Origin: Bradyrhizobiaceae bacterium PARB1
Lineage (GTDB): Bacteria; Pseudomonadota; Alphaproteobacteria; Rhizobiales; Xanthobacteraceae
Direction: 5' to 3'
DNA length: 64,000 nt
NCBI GenBank assembly: GCA_002256345.1
Contig: NKIY01000003.1
Location: 496,001 to 560,000, forward strand
Under the pieces are notes generated by a model. That model was not told the origin of the DNA, searched no databases, and saw nothing but the letters and a program-made list of their open reading frames with translations. This document shows positions 1-8,272 of this stretch, one piece after another; the first letter of the stretch is position 1; each line of letters begins with the position of its first letter. The position numbers and the translations under genes were made by a program.

Positions 1-472
1 CAAGAAAGATTGGCGCGATCTGCCGCACCCCGGCCGCCGTATTGATGACCACCGGATAGAACACGCCGATCGCGACCATCGCTATCTTCGAACTTTCGCC
101 AAGTCCGAAAACGAGCAAGATTAGCGGCAGTAGCGAGCTCTTTGGAATCGGATAGGTCGCCGAAATCAGTGGATCGAGTGCGGCACGTACCGGCCGGTAC
201 AGACCGATCGCGAGACCGATCGCGATCGCCGGCACGCAGCCAACGAAGAATCCGACCACCAGACGATAGAGGCTAGCGCCGAGATGACGCCACAGCTCAC
301 CCGCCCCGATCATCTCGATCAGATGTTTGATCACATGCGACGGCGCGGGAAAAAACCTGACGTCGACGACCGCGGTGCGCGCACAAATTTCCCACACGCC
401 GAGCAAAATGAGCGGCGAGAGAACGCTGATGGCGCGATCACTCAAAAACGACTTCGATCGCGCCACATTCAT
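1..472 (-). CDS. ABC transporter permease, NitT/TauT (SsuC/TauC) type, 3' end outside window
   Basis: Inner-membrane permease of an ABC importer. Reading from an ATG at 472 gives an open frame to the window edge (about 157 residues). It begins MNVARSKSFLSDRAISVLSP, followed by a first hydrophobic segment (LILLGVWEI), then a FFPAPSHV stretch typical of SsuC/TauC permeases, and later YPIPKSSLLPLILLVFGLGE. The conserved C-terminal EAA loop lies beyond the edge. The start overlaps the stop of the ATPase gene (ATGA, 469-472), so the two are probably translationally coupled. The substrate is not readable from the sequence; neighbours suggest a small aromatic or heterocyclic acid. Partial gene. Confidence 0.88.
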   Translation of the reverse strand, partial: MNVARSKSFLSDRAISVLSPLILLGVWEICARTAVVDVRFFPAPSHVIKHLIEMIGAGELWRHLGASLYRLVVGFFVGCVPAIAIGLAIGLYRPVRAALDPLISATYPIPKSSLLPLILLVFGLGESSKIAMVAIGVFYPVVINTAAGVRQIAPIFL

Positions 473-1299
473 GCTGCGCCTCCGGGCTCTCGGTTGCGTA
501 CACGATCGACTTCCTCGCGCAATTGCGCCCAGATGCCATAGACGAATTCGCCGTAAGCCGGCGTGTGCCGAAGCTCAACGACATTGCGTGGACGTGGCAA
601 CGTGACCGGAACGATCGTCTTGATGCGCCCTGGTCCTGCCGTCATCACCATGATCCGGTCGCCCAGCGTCACCGCTTCGTCAACGCTATGGGTGATGAAC
701 ACTACGGTCTTGCGTGTTTCCTCCCAGATCCGCAGCAGCTCTTCGTGCAGCAGCACTTTGTTCTGCTCGTCGAGCGCCGAGAACGGCTCATCCATGAGGA
801 GAATGTCGGGATCGGTGGCGAAGGCCCGTGCGATAGATACGCGCTGACGCATGCCGCCGGAGAGTTGATGCGGATAAAGCGCGCGCGCACCATACATGCC
901 GGTCTTGTTCAGGAAGTGCCCGACGACCTCGGTGATGCGCGCGGACGGAACATTGCGCATCGTCAGGCCATAGGCTGCGTTGTCCCAGACCGTCATCCAT
1001 GGAAACAGCGAGTCGCCCTGAAACACCATTGCGTTCTGTGGATGTCCCGGCTGCGGATCGCCGATATGGATCTGACCATCGGATGGCGCATCGAGGCCAG
1101 CCAGCATTCGCAGCAAGGTCGTCTTGCCGCAACCGCTTGGTCCGACCACCACGAAAAAAGTACTGGCGGGAATGTCGAGAGTGATCCTGTCCAGTGCCAA
1201 TTGCTCGCCATGGCGCTTGGACACATCACGCAGACTGATTTTCGCTGGCGCCACGGCCTCCTCCAATGAGGGCATCGGAGTGATCGCCTGCATCGCCAC
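469..1299 (-). CDS. ABC transporter ATP-binding protein, NitT/TauT (SsuB/TauB) type
   Basis: Cytoplasmic ATPase that powers the adjoining importer. All nucleotide-binding motifs are intact: Walker A GPSGCGKTT (about residues 53-61), Q-loop Q94, signature LSGGM (146-150), Walker B ILLMDEP (166-172) and switch His204 in FITHSVDEA. Length (276 aa) fits the nitrate/sulfonate/taurine class. Translation could begin at the GTG at 1299 or the ATG two codons later; a GGGAG lies just upstream of both. It sits between the binding protein and the permease, all on the same strand. Confidence 0.93.
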   Translation of the reverse strand: MAMQAITPMPSLEEAVAPAKISLRDVSKRHGEQLALDRITLDIPASTFFVVVGPSGCGKTTLLRMLAGLDAPSDGQIHIGDPQPGHPQNAMVFQGDSLFPWMTVWDNAAYGLTMRNVPSARITEVVGHFLNKTGMYGARALYPHQLSGGMRQRVSIARAFATDPDILLMDEPFSALDEQNKVLLHEELLRIWEETRKTVVFITHSVDEAVTLGDRIMVMTAGPGRIKTIVPVTLPRPRNVVELRHTPAYGEFVYGIWAQLREEVDRVRNREPGGAA

Positions 1300-1317
1300 G
1301 ATCTCCCGTCAGCCCGT

Positions 1318-2346
1318 TCAATTCGACGCCTTGAACGGTCCGAGCACCGGTTTCAGTTCATTGACGAAGGACATGTCGACGACGCCTTCGGTCGAAATGT
1401 CGTTGGCAACCAAACCGCGAGACTTGAAATAGGCCAGGTCGGTCTCGACACTGGCGCGATTGATCTGCCCATCGGGATCGATAAAGACCGGCACCATCTG
1501 ATGCAGCAGCGAGGCATCCTTGATCCCCGTCATTTCGGCGATGTCGTTGATCATGGCTTCGGCACCAGGACCTGTAATCTTGCCGTCCTTCAAGGTCGCC
1601 GCGTAGTCGCGGACGCCGCGCAGATAGGCCTTGAGAAAGGCCGTAACAGTCTTGCGGTCTTCGGCAAATTTACCGTTGATGAGCAACATTGCCGTCTGCT
1701 GCACCGGATAGAAGTCATCGACGCCGACAAAGCGCACCGCAACATTGTTGCGCACCATGGCGGTGATGCCGGGTTCGGCGGAAATAGAAGCGTCGATCGC
1801 CTTGTTGGCGAAGGCAGTCAGATGTTGTGGAAATGGCAGAAACACTTTTTCGATATCGCCGTCATTCAATCCGGCCTTTTTGAGCGCCTGATTGATCACC
1901 GATTCGTCCGCCGCTCCGTTGGCGATGATCGCAACTTTCTTGCCCTTCAGATCGGCCAGCGATTTGAACGCGCCGGAGTCGATCAGGTCCTTGCGTACCA
2001 TCAGTGCCTTGTAGCTATAACCGGCGATATTGGTGCCCTTGTCGGCAACCATTTTCAGCTTCAGTCCACGGTTGACGGCATTGTAAAGCCCCGCGGAGGC
2101 CGCGCCCGCGCCCGCATCGAGATCGCCTGCACCGAGCGGTGCCACCATCTTGGCGCCGGCATCGAACGGGATAAGTTCAACCTTCAATCCTTCATCCCTG
2201 AAGTAGCCGCGTTTCTCCGCGAGGAACAGGCCGATATCCGACGAGAGGTTGGTGGTGCCGACCTTGACCGTTTTCGCGGTCTGGGCCTGTGAGGGGCTGA
2301 GCAGTGCAACGATAGCTGCCGCGACGACAAGCAGATGTTTCAGCAT
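1318..2346 (-). CDS. ABC transporter substrate-binding protein, NMT1/THI5-like (NitT/TauT type)
   Basis: Periplasmic receptor of the importer. It has a signal peptide of about 21 residues ending in SPSQA, then the family opening KVGTTNLSSDIGLFLAEKRG and the region YFRDEGLKVELIPFDAGAKM that is characteristic of SsuA/TauA/NMT1-like proteins. Length 342 aa is usual. The ATG at 2346 is preceded by GAGAGGAC. The gene is 18 nt upstream of the ATPase start and follows the amidohydrolase, so the ABC set belongs to the same transcription unit as the Mo hydroxylase. The ligand is unknown; related receptors bind sulfonates, nitrate, pyrimidines or aromatic acids such as phthalate. Confidence 0.9.
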   Translation of the reverse strand: MLKHLLVVAAAIVALLSPSQAQTAKTVKVGTTNLSSDIGLFLAEKRGYFRDEGLKVELIPFDAGAKMVAPLGAGDLDAGAGAASAGLYNAVNRGLKLKMVADKGTNIAGYSYKALMVRKDLIDSGAFKSLADLKGKKVAIIANGAADESVINQALKKAGLNDGDIEKVFLPFPQHLTAFANKAIDASISAEPGITAMVRNNVAVRFVGVDDFYPVQQTAMLLINGKFAEDRKTVTAFLKAYLRGVRDYAATLKDGKITGPGAEAMINDIAEMTGIKDASLLHQMVPVFIDPDGQINRASVETDLAYFKSRGLVANDISTEGVVDMSFVNELKPVLGPFKASN

Positions 2347-2396
2347 CGATCAGTCCTCTCACTCTCATATGCAACGGAGCGGCGCTACGCCGCGGT

Positions 2397-3401
2397 TTAG
2401 GGAAGACGTGGAAACAAGCGCCTGGGATTGGCTTCGGCAATCAGTTCGATATCGGCCGACGAAAAACCCGCCGCCTTCACACTGGCAACAGGATCGCGAT
2501 CGGACGGTGGGAAGGCTTCATCGGTTCCGAGTGCAACGCGCTCGATGCCCACGGTGTCGGCGAGAAACCGCAAGGCTTTCGGGGCATGCACGATGGTGTC
2601 ATAGCCGATGCGTGTCGCGTAGGTGGACGGCGCGCGTTGCGCGACATCGCCCTGCGCGGCTTTGTCCATCCGCTCATGCATCACATCGAAGCGCCCGAGC
2701 AGATATGGGAAGGCGCCGCCACCATGGCTGAGCACCAGCGATAGCGCCGGGAAACGATCCAGCACGCCGGACAACAAGATCGAACCAATGCCAAGCGTGG
2801 TATCGAACGTATATTGCGCGATCTGAGTCAGCGAGAATTTTGCCGCCCGCGGCGCCGGCTCGACGAGAACCGGATGCAGAATGACCGGAAGGGCGAGCGT
2901 TTCGGCTCTCGCCCAAAACGGATCGAGCGCCTTCTCACCGATATTGACGCCTTCCACATTGGCCGGAACCATCACTGCGACGGCACCGAGACCGACAACA
3001 CGTTCGAGTTCGACAGCCGCATCTTTCGCATCAACCAGCGACACCGAGGCGACGAACGAGAAGCGATCGCTATTGGTGTTACACCAGTCCGCCAGGGTGT
3101 CATTGAGCATGCGATGCCATTGCGCGCAGGCGCCGTACTCGAGACCGTAGCCATAGATGTCCGGCCAGGTCGCGACCATTTGCCGGTCGAGCCCCTGGCG
3201 ATCCAGACTGGCGCGGCGCTGCGCGACCGGCTCGATCAGCTGCGGGAAAAAGGGGCGAACCCTGAAGCCATAATCGAAGCCCAATGCCGGCGGCCGACCG
3301 TTGCCCGCAGGCAGCAGCCTGACGCCGCACATCGCCCCCCGATCCTCGATGGCGGAGAGCAGTTGCGGCGGCACATAGTGGGCGTGAATGTCGATCGGCA
3401 C
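2397..3401 (-). CDS. ACMSD-family amidohydrolase / metal-dependent decarboxylase
   Basis: TIM-barrel metal enzyme of the amidohydrolase-2 / ACMSD group, members of which decarboxylate 2-amino-3-carboxymuconate semialdehyde, resorcylates or carboxyvanillate. Metal-ligand signatures are visible: the N-terminal HxH (H6-A-H8 in IDIHAHYVP), a mid-protein His in ILHPVLVEP, the His of LVLSHGGGAFPYLLGRF, and the catalytic Asp294 in ALGTDEAFP. It begins with GTG at 3401 behind AGGA. It lies 9 nt downstream of the Mo-hydroxylase large subunit, so it likely acts after a hydroxylation step. The exact substrate is not determined. Confidence 0.85.
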   Translation of the reverse strand: MPIDIHAHYVPPQLLSAIEDRGAMCGVRLLPAGNGRPPALGFDYGFRVRPFFPQLIEPVAQRRASLDRQGLDRQMVATWPDIYGYGLEYGACAQWHRMLNDTLADWCNTNSDRFSFVASVSLVDAKDAAVELERVVGLGAVAVMVPANVEGVNIGEKALDPFWARAETLALPVILHPVLVEPAPRAAKFSLTQIAQYTFDTTLGIGSILLSGVLDRFPALSLVLSHGGGAFPYLLGRFDVMHERMDKAAQGDVAQRAPSTYATRIGYDTIVHAPKALRFLADTVGIERVALGTDEAFPPSDRDPVASVKAAGFSSADIELIAEANPRRLFPRLP

Positions 3402-3410
3402 CTGCGTTTC

Positions 3411-5702
3411 CTAGGCAGCAGCAGCGCGGTCGCGCGCATCCTTGATGAGGCGCCACAGACGCGGCGGCGTCAGCGGCAGATGATGAATCTCCACATTCAG
3501 CGGCGCGAGCGCTGCCGCAACGGCATTTGCCGTTGCCGCGGCCACGGCTACGATACCGCCCTCGCCCGCCCCCTTCGCGCCGAGCGGATTGCTTGGCGAC
3601 GGGCGTAATTCAAGCGTGATCGCCCGCAGTGCCGGATAGTCGCTCGCCGTCGGCACCAGATAGTCAGCCAGCGAGGCGTTCAGCAACTGCCCGTCCTCGT
3701 CATAAATGAGGTGATCGAGAAACACGCCGCCAAGCCCCTGGACGATCGCGCCGATTGCCTGCCCGTGCACGACCGCCGGATTGATCGCACGGCCGACATC
3801 TTCCACAGCCACATAGTCGAGGATGTTCACCGCACCGGTCCGGGGATCGACCGTCACATGCACGGCATGCGTTCCGTAGCTATAGGTGCGTTCGGTGTTA
3901 GCGAATGTTCCATCTGCTGAAAGGCCACCGTCGCTGGCCAGCAATGCCAGCGAGACGGTCGCGCCGTTGGCTGCGACGACATCGCCATCGACAATGGTCA
4001 ATTCGCTATTCGGCCGTCCCAATCGCTCCGCCGCGCGTGCCAGGATCTTCTCGCGCAGTTTCTTGCCGGCGTCGAGCACAGCCGATCCCCCCATGACGAC
4101 CGCACGCGAGTGATAGGTGCCGAAACCTTCTTCAAGCAATGTCGTCGATCCGTGCAACACGCGGATGCGATCGAAAGGAATGGATAACGTGTCGGAAGCG
4201 ATCTGCCCGAGTACGGTCTCGAGTCCTTGCCCCAGTACAGACGAGCCGACTGCGACGGTCAGCGAACCATCCGCTTCCAGTTTGAGCTCGGCATTCTCTT
4301 TCGGTCCAGCCCCGCCGCTTTCGACGAAACAGCCAAACCCGATGCCATGACGAACACCATCGATGAGCCTGCCCTGTATACTCTTCTTCTCATGCCATCC
4401 GATCTCGCTCAGCACGCACTCGAATACGGCGAGATAATCGCCCGTATCGTAAGCGGTCGGCCCTTCATAGGGGACGAGCCCGTCAATGGAATAGGGTAGC
4501 TCTTCTTCCGTGATGAGATTCTTGCGGCGAATATCGGCAGGATCCATAGCGAGATCCGCAGCAACCATGTCGATCAACCTCTCGCGAAAGAAGTTGGCCT
4601 CGAAGCGCCCCGGTCCACGATAAGTGCCGACTGGAGTCTTGCTGGTGAGAAACGCTTCGACGGAAATGCCGACATGCGGAATGCGGTAAGGGCCCGGGAG
4701 GAATTGCGCAGCCTTGGCCGGCACAACACCGCCATTGGTGCGGATATAGGCTCCCATATCGCTGAACAGCTTGCCGCGCAGGCCGAGAAACAGACCGTCG
4801 CGGCGGCAGGCGATCGACAACTCGCAGGCGACGTCACGCGAATGATTGATCGCCAGCAGATGCTCGCGGCGGTCCTCGATCCACTTGACCGGACGTCCGA
4901 GCCTACGTGCCGCGAACGGCACCAGAAAATCTTCAGGATAGAACTCTCCACGCACACCGAAGCCGCCGCCGACATCGATCTCGATCAGATCGATGTCGGC
5001 GGCGGGCATACCGAGCATGCGGGCCAATGTGCCCCTGTTAAAGAAGGTGACCTTTGTCGCGCCGGTGACGATCAACCGACCCGCAGCCAAATCCCATTCT
5101 GCGAGCAGCCCACGCGTCTCCATCGGCAGCGCCGTATGCCGTTGCACGCTGAAGCGCTCGGTGCGGACGTGATCAGCCGCTGCGAATGCCGCTTCGATGT
5201 CTCCGAATCCAGCATTGTACTGCACGGCGACATTGTCCACCGCGCCATCGAACAATGCATCCGCGCCAGCACCGCGCCCGGTGACAGCGGTCAACCCTTC
5301 GAAGTTCACTTCGATCGCTTCGAGCGCATCCTCCGCCAGCGCACGCGTTTCGGCGACGACCAAGGCGATAGGCTCGCCGACATAGCGCACCTTATCCTTG
5401 GCGATGACTGGCTGCCGAAACGGCTCGAACTCAGCCATTGGCGCAAGGCGCAGCGGAATCGTCGGGATATCCGAGCCGATATCGGCAGCGGTGATTACAG
5501 CATGGACACCCTTGATGGCCAGAGCCGCTGCTGCGTCGATCTCGACGATATGCGCATGCGCCACCGAACTGCGCAGGACCACTGCATGCAACATATCCTC
5601 GCGAAAAAGATCGTCTGCGAAGGTGCCCGTCCCCGCGAGGAAGCGTGGATCTTCCATGCGCTCGACAGCGCTGCCCACCAGGAGTTTGAGGGGCTCAGTC
5701 AT
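3411..5702 (-). CDS. Molybdenum hydroxylase large (molybdopterin-binding) subunit, xanthine dehydrogenase family
   Basis: Catalytic subunit that hydroxylates an N-heterocycle, aldehyde or aromatic carbon using water. The 763-aa protein has the N-terminal aldehyde-oxidase a/b hammerhead (from about residue 20), the Mo-cofactor motif VGGGFGVR (244-251) and the catalytic Glu714 in GAKGAGEGG near the C terminus. The active-site loop reads TYRGPGR (360-366) rather than AYRCSFR, the form I CO dehydrogenase signature, so it should not be called CoxL. The start overlaps the 2Fe-2S subunit stop (ATGA, 5699-5702). It forms an LMS-type heterotrimer with the next two genes. Confidence 0.93.
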   Translation of the reverse strand: MTEPLKLLVGSAVERMEDPRFLAGTGTFADDLFREDMLHAVVLRSSVAHAHIVEIDAAAALAIKGVHAVITAADIGSDIPTIPLRLAPMAEFEPFRQPVIAKDKVRYVGEPIALVVAETRALAEDALEAIEVNFEGLTAVTGRGAGADALFDGAVDNVAVQYNAGFGDIEAAFAAADHVRTERFSVQRHTALPMETRGLLAEWDLAAGRLIVTGATKVTFFNRGTLARMLGMPAADIDLIEIDVGGGFGVRGEFYPEDFLVPFAARRLGRPVKWIEDRREHLLAINHSRDVACELSIACRRDGLFLGLRGKLFSDMGAYIRTNGGVVPAKAAQFLPGPYRIPHVGISVEAFLTSKTPVGTYRGPGRFEANFFRERLIDMVAADLAMDPADIRRKNLITEEELPYSIDGLVPYEGPTAYDTGDYLAVFECVLSEIGWHEKKSIQGRLIDGVRHGIGFGCFVESGGAGPKENAELKLEADGSLTVAVGSSVLGQGLETVLGQIASDTLSIPFDRIRVLHGSTTLLEEGFGTYHSRAVVMGGSAVLDAGKKLREKILARAAERLGRPNSELTIVDGDVVAANGATVSLALLASDGGLSADGTFANTERTYSYGTHAVHVTVDPRTGAVNILDYVAVEDVGRAINPAVVHGQAIGAIVQGLGGVFLDHLIYDEDGQLLNASLADYLVPTASDYPALRAITLELRPSPSNPLGAKGAGEGGIVAVAAATANAVAAALAPLNVEIHHLPLTPPRLWRLIKDARDRAAAA

Positions 5703-6196
5703 TGCGCCGCCTCTCGCTGCATGCCGCGATAGGCCTCGCGTGCTTCGACGATGGCGGCAATGATCGGAAGATAGCCGGTACAGCGACAGAGATTGCCCGA
5801 GATCACTTCGCGGATACGATCCTCATCGGCATCCGGTTCCTCCATCAGAAGCGCATGCGCCGTGGTCAGAATACCGGCGGTGCAGAAGCCGCATTGAAGG
5901 GCGTGGTTTTTTCGGAATGCACGCTGCAATGGACCGAGATGCGTGGCATCGCCGAGTCCTTCCACGGTCATCACTTCGCGCCCTTCCGCTTGCACGGCCA
6001 GCATCAGGCAGGCGCGTATTGCCGCTCCATCCACCATCACGGTACAGGCGCCGCAGATACCATGCTCGCAACCGAGATGCGTGCCGGTGAGACGAAGTTC
6101 ATTGCGGAGCGCATCCGCCAGTGTCGTCCGTGGCTCGACCACCATCATCGCAGCCGATCCATTGACGTGAAGCTGAACGGCTACCGGAGATGTCAT
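5699..6196 (-). CDS. Molybdenum hydroxylase 2Fe-2S subunit
   Basis: Small electron-transfer subunit with two [2Fe-2S] clusters. The plant-ferredoxin type site is C43, C48, C51 and C63 (CEHGICGAC...C), and the second site is C102, C105, C137 and C139 (CGFC...CRC). The 165-aa length is normal. It overlaps its neighbours at both ends (ATGA at 6193-6196 and 5699-5702), which means a tightly coupled operon in the order FAD subunit, FeS subunit, Mo subunit. It passes electrons from the Mo centre to FAD. Confidence 0.95.
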   Translation of the reverse strand: MTSPVAVQLHVNGSAAMMVVEPRTTLADALRNELRLTGTHLGCEHGICGACTVMVDGAAIRACLMLAVQAEGREVMTVEGLGDATHLGPLQRAFRKNHALQCGFCTAGILTTAHALLMEEPDADEDRIREVISGNLCRCTGYLPIIAAIVEAREAYRGMQREAAQ

Positions 6197-7071
6197 GCCG
6201 CCTCCGACATGTCGATATCGCCCGCTTTCGCGAGCACGCGCTCGAGCAGAACCCCCACAAGTTCACGGCGATAAGCACCTTCCGCATGGATGTCGTCCGG
6301 AGGGGCGATGGCGCTTCGCGCAACATCGGCGGCCTGCCGGATCAGTTCGACACTCGGCCGCTGGCCATTGAGGACACACTCGACCTCCTTCAGGCGCAAC
6401 GGGCGATCGGCGGCGCCGATGACGCCGGCATGCGCATCGCAGATCTCTCCCTGCGCATCGAGATGATAGTAGGACGCGACGCCGGCCAGGGCGAAATCGC
6501 CGCGGCGGCGCGCGAACTCTGCAAATCCCCACCGCCGCCCGCGCCGCCATGATGGCAGGCGAACGCTGACGATCAGCTCATCGGGTGCCAGCACTGTCTC
6601 CAACCCACCACGGAAAAATCCGGCTGCGGGCACGATCCGCACGCCATTCGCGCCGGCAATCGTCAGCACTGCATCGCATGTCACTGCGACGCCCGGCATT
6701 TCCGCTGCAGGATCGGCATGTGCGAGACTGCCGCCGATAGTGCCCCGATTGCGCACCTGATAATGCGCAACATGAGCAATCGCAGCGGCCAGAAGTGGAT
6801 GGGCCTGCGCGAGGCGCGCATCGCGCTCGATCATGCGCCAGGTCACAAGCGCGCCGAGATCGATGCCATCTTCAGAAATATCGATCCGGTCCAGGCCAGG
6901 TAAGCGCCCGATATCGACCAGCAATTTCGGCGCAGCCAACCGAAACGCCAGCATCGGCATCAGGCTTTGGCCGCCCGCGATCACTTTCGCATCGCCATTA
7001 TGATCAGCGAGAGCTGCGATCGCCTCGGCAAGTGTAGCAGGGCAAGTATAGTCCAACGAAGGGAGCTTCAT
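6193..7071 (-). CDS. Molybdenum hydroxylase FAD-binding subunit
   Basis: Medium subunit (292 aa) of the heterotrimeric Mo hydroxylase, carrying FAD. The two FAD pyrophosphate-binding motifs of the vanillyl-alcohol-oxidase-like fold are present: AGGQSLMP (32-39) and TIGGSLAHAD (111-120). The C-terminal CO-dehydrogenase flavoprotein domain follows. It is the first gene of the minus-strand operon and faces the IclR regulator across a 129-bp gap. The start ATG at 7071 has only a weak ribosome-binding site. Confidence 0.94.
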   Translation of the reverse strand: MKLPSLDYTCPATLAEAIAALADHNGDAKVIAGGQSLMPMLAFRLAAPKLLVDIGRLPGLDRIDISEDGIDLGALVTWRMIERDARLAQAHPLLAAAIAHVAHYQVRNRGTIGGSLAHADPAAEMPGVAVTCDAVLTIAGANGVRIVPAAGFFRGGLETVLAPDELIVSVRLPSWRRGRRWGFAEFARRRGDFALAGVASYYHLDAQGEICDAHAGVIGAADRPLRLKEVECVLNGQRPSVELIRQAADVARSAIAPPDDIHAEGAYRRELVGVLLERVLAKAGDIDMSEAA

Positions 7072-7108
7072 GGCGCAGCTTGCTACTTCTCAATTGATGA
7101 GAACACTA

Positions 7109-7123
7109 TCTTATGGTATAAGA
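7109..7123. promoter_or_regulatory. Candidate IclR operator (inverted repeat)
   Basis: TCTTAT-ggt-ATAAGA is a perfect 6-bp inverted repeat with a 3-bp spacer in the AT-rich gap between the divergent Mo-hydroxylase operon and the IclR gene. IclR proteins bind short palindromes of about 15 bp in such gaps. Position and symmetry support it; binding is inferred. Confidence 0.4.
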
Positions 7124-7200
7124 ACTAGGCGATATAGCAAGGTTTGTTCGTGCGCAAATGGTGCACGCGAACCGCCTTTTCCATCGGCAAGCTGTAGCGA

Positions 7201-8010
7201 ATGGAGAGCGCATTGGCCATCAAGAGAAACGCCGCAGCGCACGACGGAACGAACCGGCCACAAGCGGCAGACGGTAGTTCGCGTAAAATTCTCCGTGCGC
7301 TGCTCGCATTTTCGACGGAGCGCCCGAGGCATTCAGCTGAAAGCTTGTCCGAGCAGATCGGCGTCCCGCTCTCCTCCACCTATCGTTACATTGGCATTCT
7401 CCGCGAAGCCGAACTCATCGATGAAGACGGACGCGGCTCGTTCGTCCTGGCACCGCGCGTCATCGGTCTTGCGCATGCGGCACGCGCGGGCACAGATCTG
7501 AGCTCCATGGCACGCCCGCATATGAAGCGACTTGCACATGAGGCCGGCGAAACCGTCATACTCCTGCGTCGCTCGGGCGATCGGGCAGTCTGTATCGAAC
7601 GCGCCGAGTCGTCGTCTCGGATACGTCTCACCTTCGATGTCGGCACCGCCCTGCCGCTCCATCGCGGCGCTGGACCAAAACTCCTGCTCTCGCATCAGCC
7701 ACCGGCCGAGATCGAACAATTGCTCGACGACGCCATCCTCCGCGATCCCGGCTTCAGTCCACACCGCAAGGCCCTGATGCTCGAGCTATCGACGATCCGC
7801 GAGGAAGGGTGGTCGGAATCGCATGCGGAGATCACGCCACATGTCTATGCCGTCGCCGCTGGCATCCGCGATGGCAATGGTGTCATCGCCGCCATTTCCT
7901 TCGTCACGCCGGCGTTCCGGACGCCCAAGGCAAGCCAGATCAATCTGCGCGAAAAGCTGCAACGAACTGCAGCAATCATCAGCAAGGCGTATTCCGCTGT
8001 GAACCACTGA
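7201..8010 (+). CDS. IclR family transcriptional regulator
   Basis: DNA-binding regulator of 269 aa with an N-terminal winged helix (about residues 25-85, including LSEQIGVPLSSTYRYIGILR) and a C-terminal effector-binding domain (ETVILLRRSGDRAVCIERAE, AAGIRDGNGVIAAISFVTPA). IclR members usually control neighbouring aromatic or organic-acid catabolic operons in response to a pathway compound. It is divergent from the Mo-hydroxylase/ABC operon, so that operon is the likely target. The first about 20 residues form an Ala/Arg-rich extension and the start could lie slightly further in. Confidence 0.92.
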   Translation: MESALAIKRNAAAHDGTNRPQAADGSSRKILRALLAFSTERPRHSAESLSEQIGVPLSSTYRYIGILREAELIDEDGRGSFVLAPRVIGLAHAARAGTDLSSMARPHMKRLAHEAGETVILLRRSGDRAVCIERAESSSRIRLTFDVGTALPLHRGAGPKLLLSHQPPAEIEQLLDDAILRDPGFSPHRKALMLELSTIREEGWSESHAEITPHVYAVAAGIRDGNGVIAAISFVTPAFRTPKASQINLREKLQRTAAIISKAYSAVNH

Positions 8011-8272
8011 TGCCGTCCAGACGCACGATTGTGGTTGGGCTGCCATTCTGCCTGTGTCCTTTTGAGACCGGGCAGCTCAATTCGATACATATCCCGATGG
8101 CGGATTGGGCAGTATGTGCCGGAATGTTTCTTCGGCTGCATCATCACGCATAGTTTTGAAATCGGACATTGTGTCGCGGATCAAAGCCTGTCAGATGAAG
8201 GGGTGGATCGACATTGCGATCCGCCGGTGAACTTCGCGGCTGGTTCTTTCAACCCTTTTTGAGCGTTGCGCC

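Noticed and set aside
3411-7071. Aerobic CO dehydrogenase (coxMSL)
   Set aside because: Gene order is M-S-L, but the active-site loop reads TYRGPGR, not the form I AYRCSFR, so CO oxidation is not supported.
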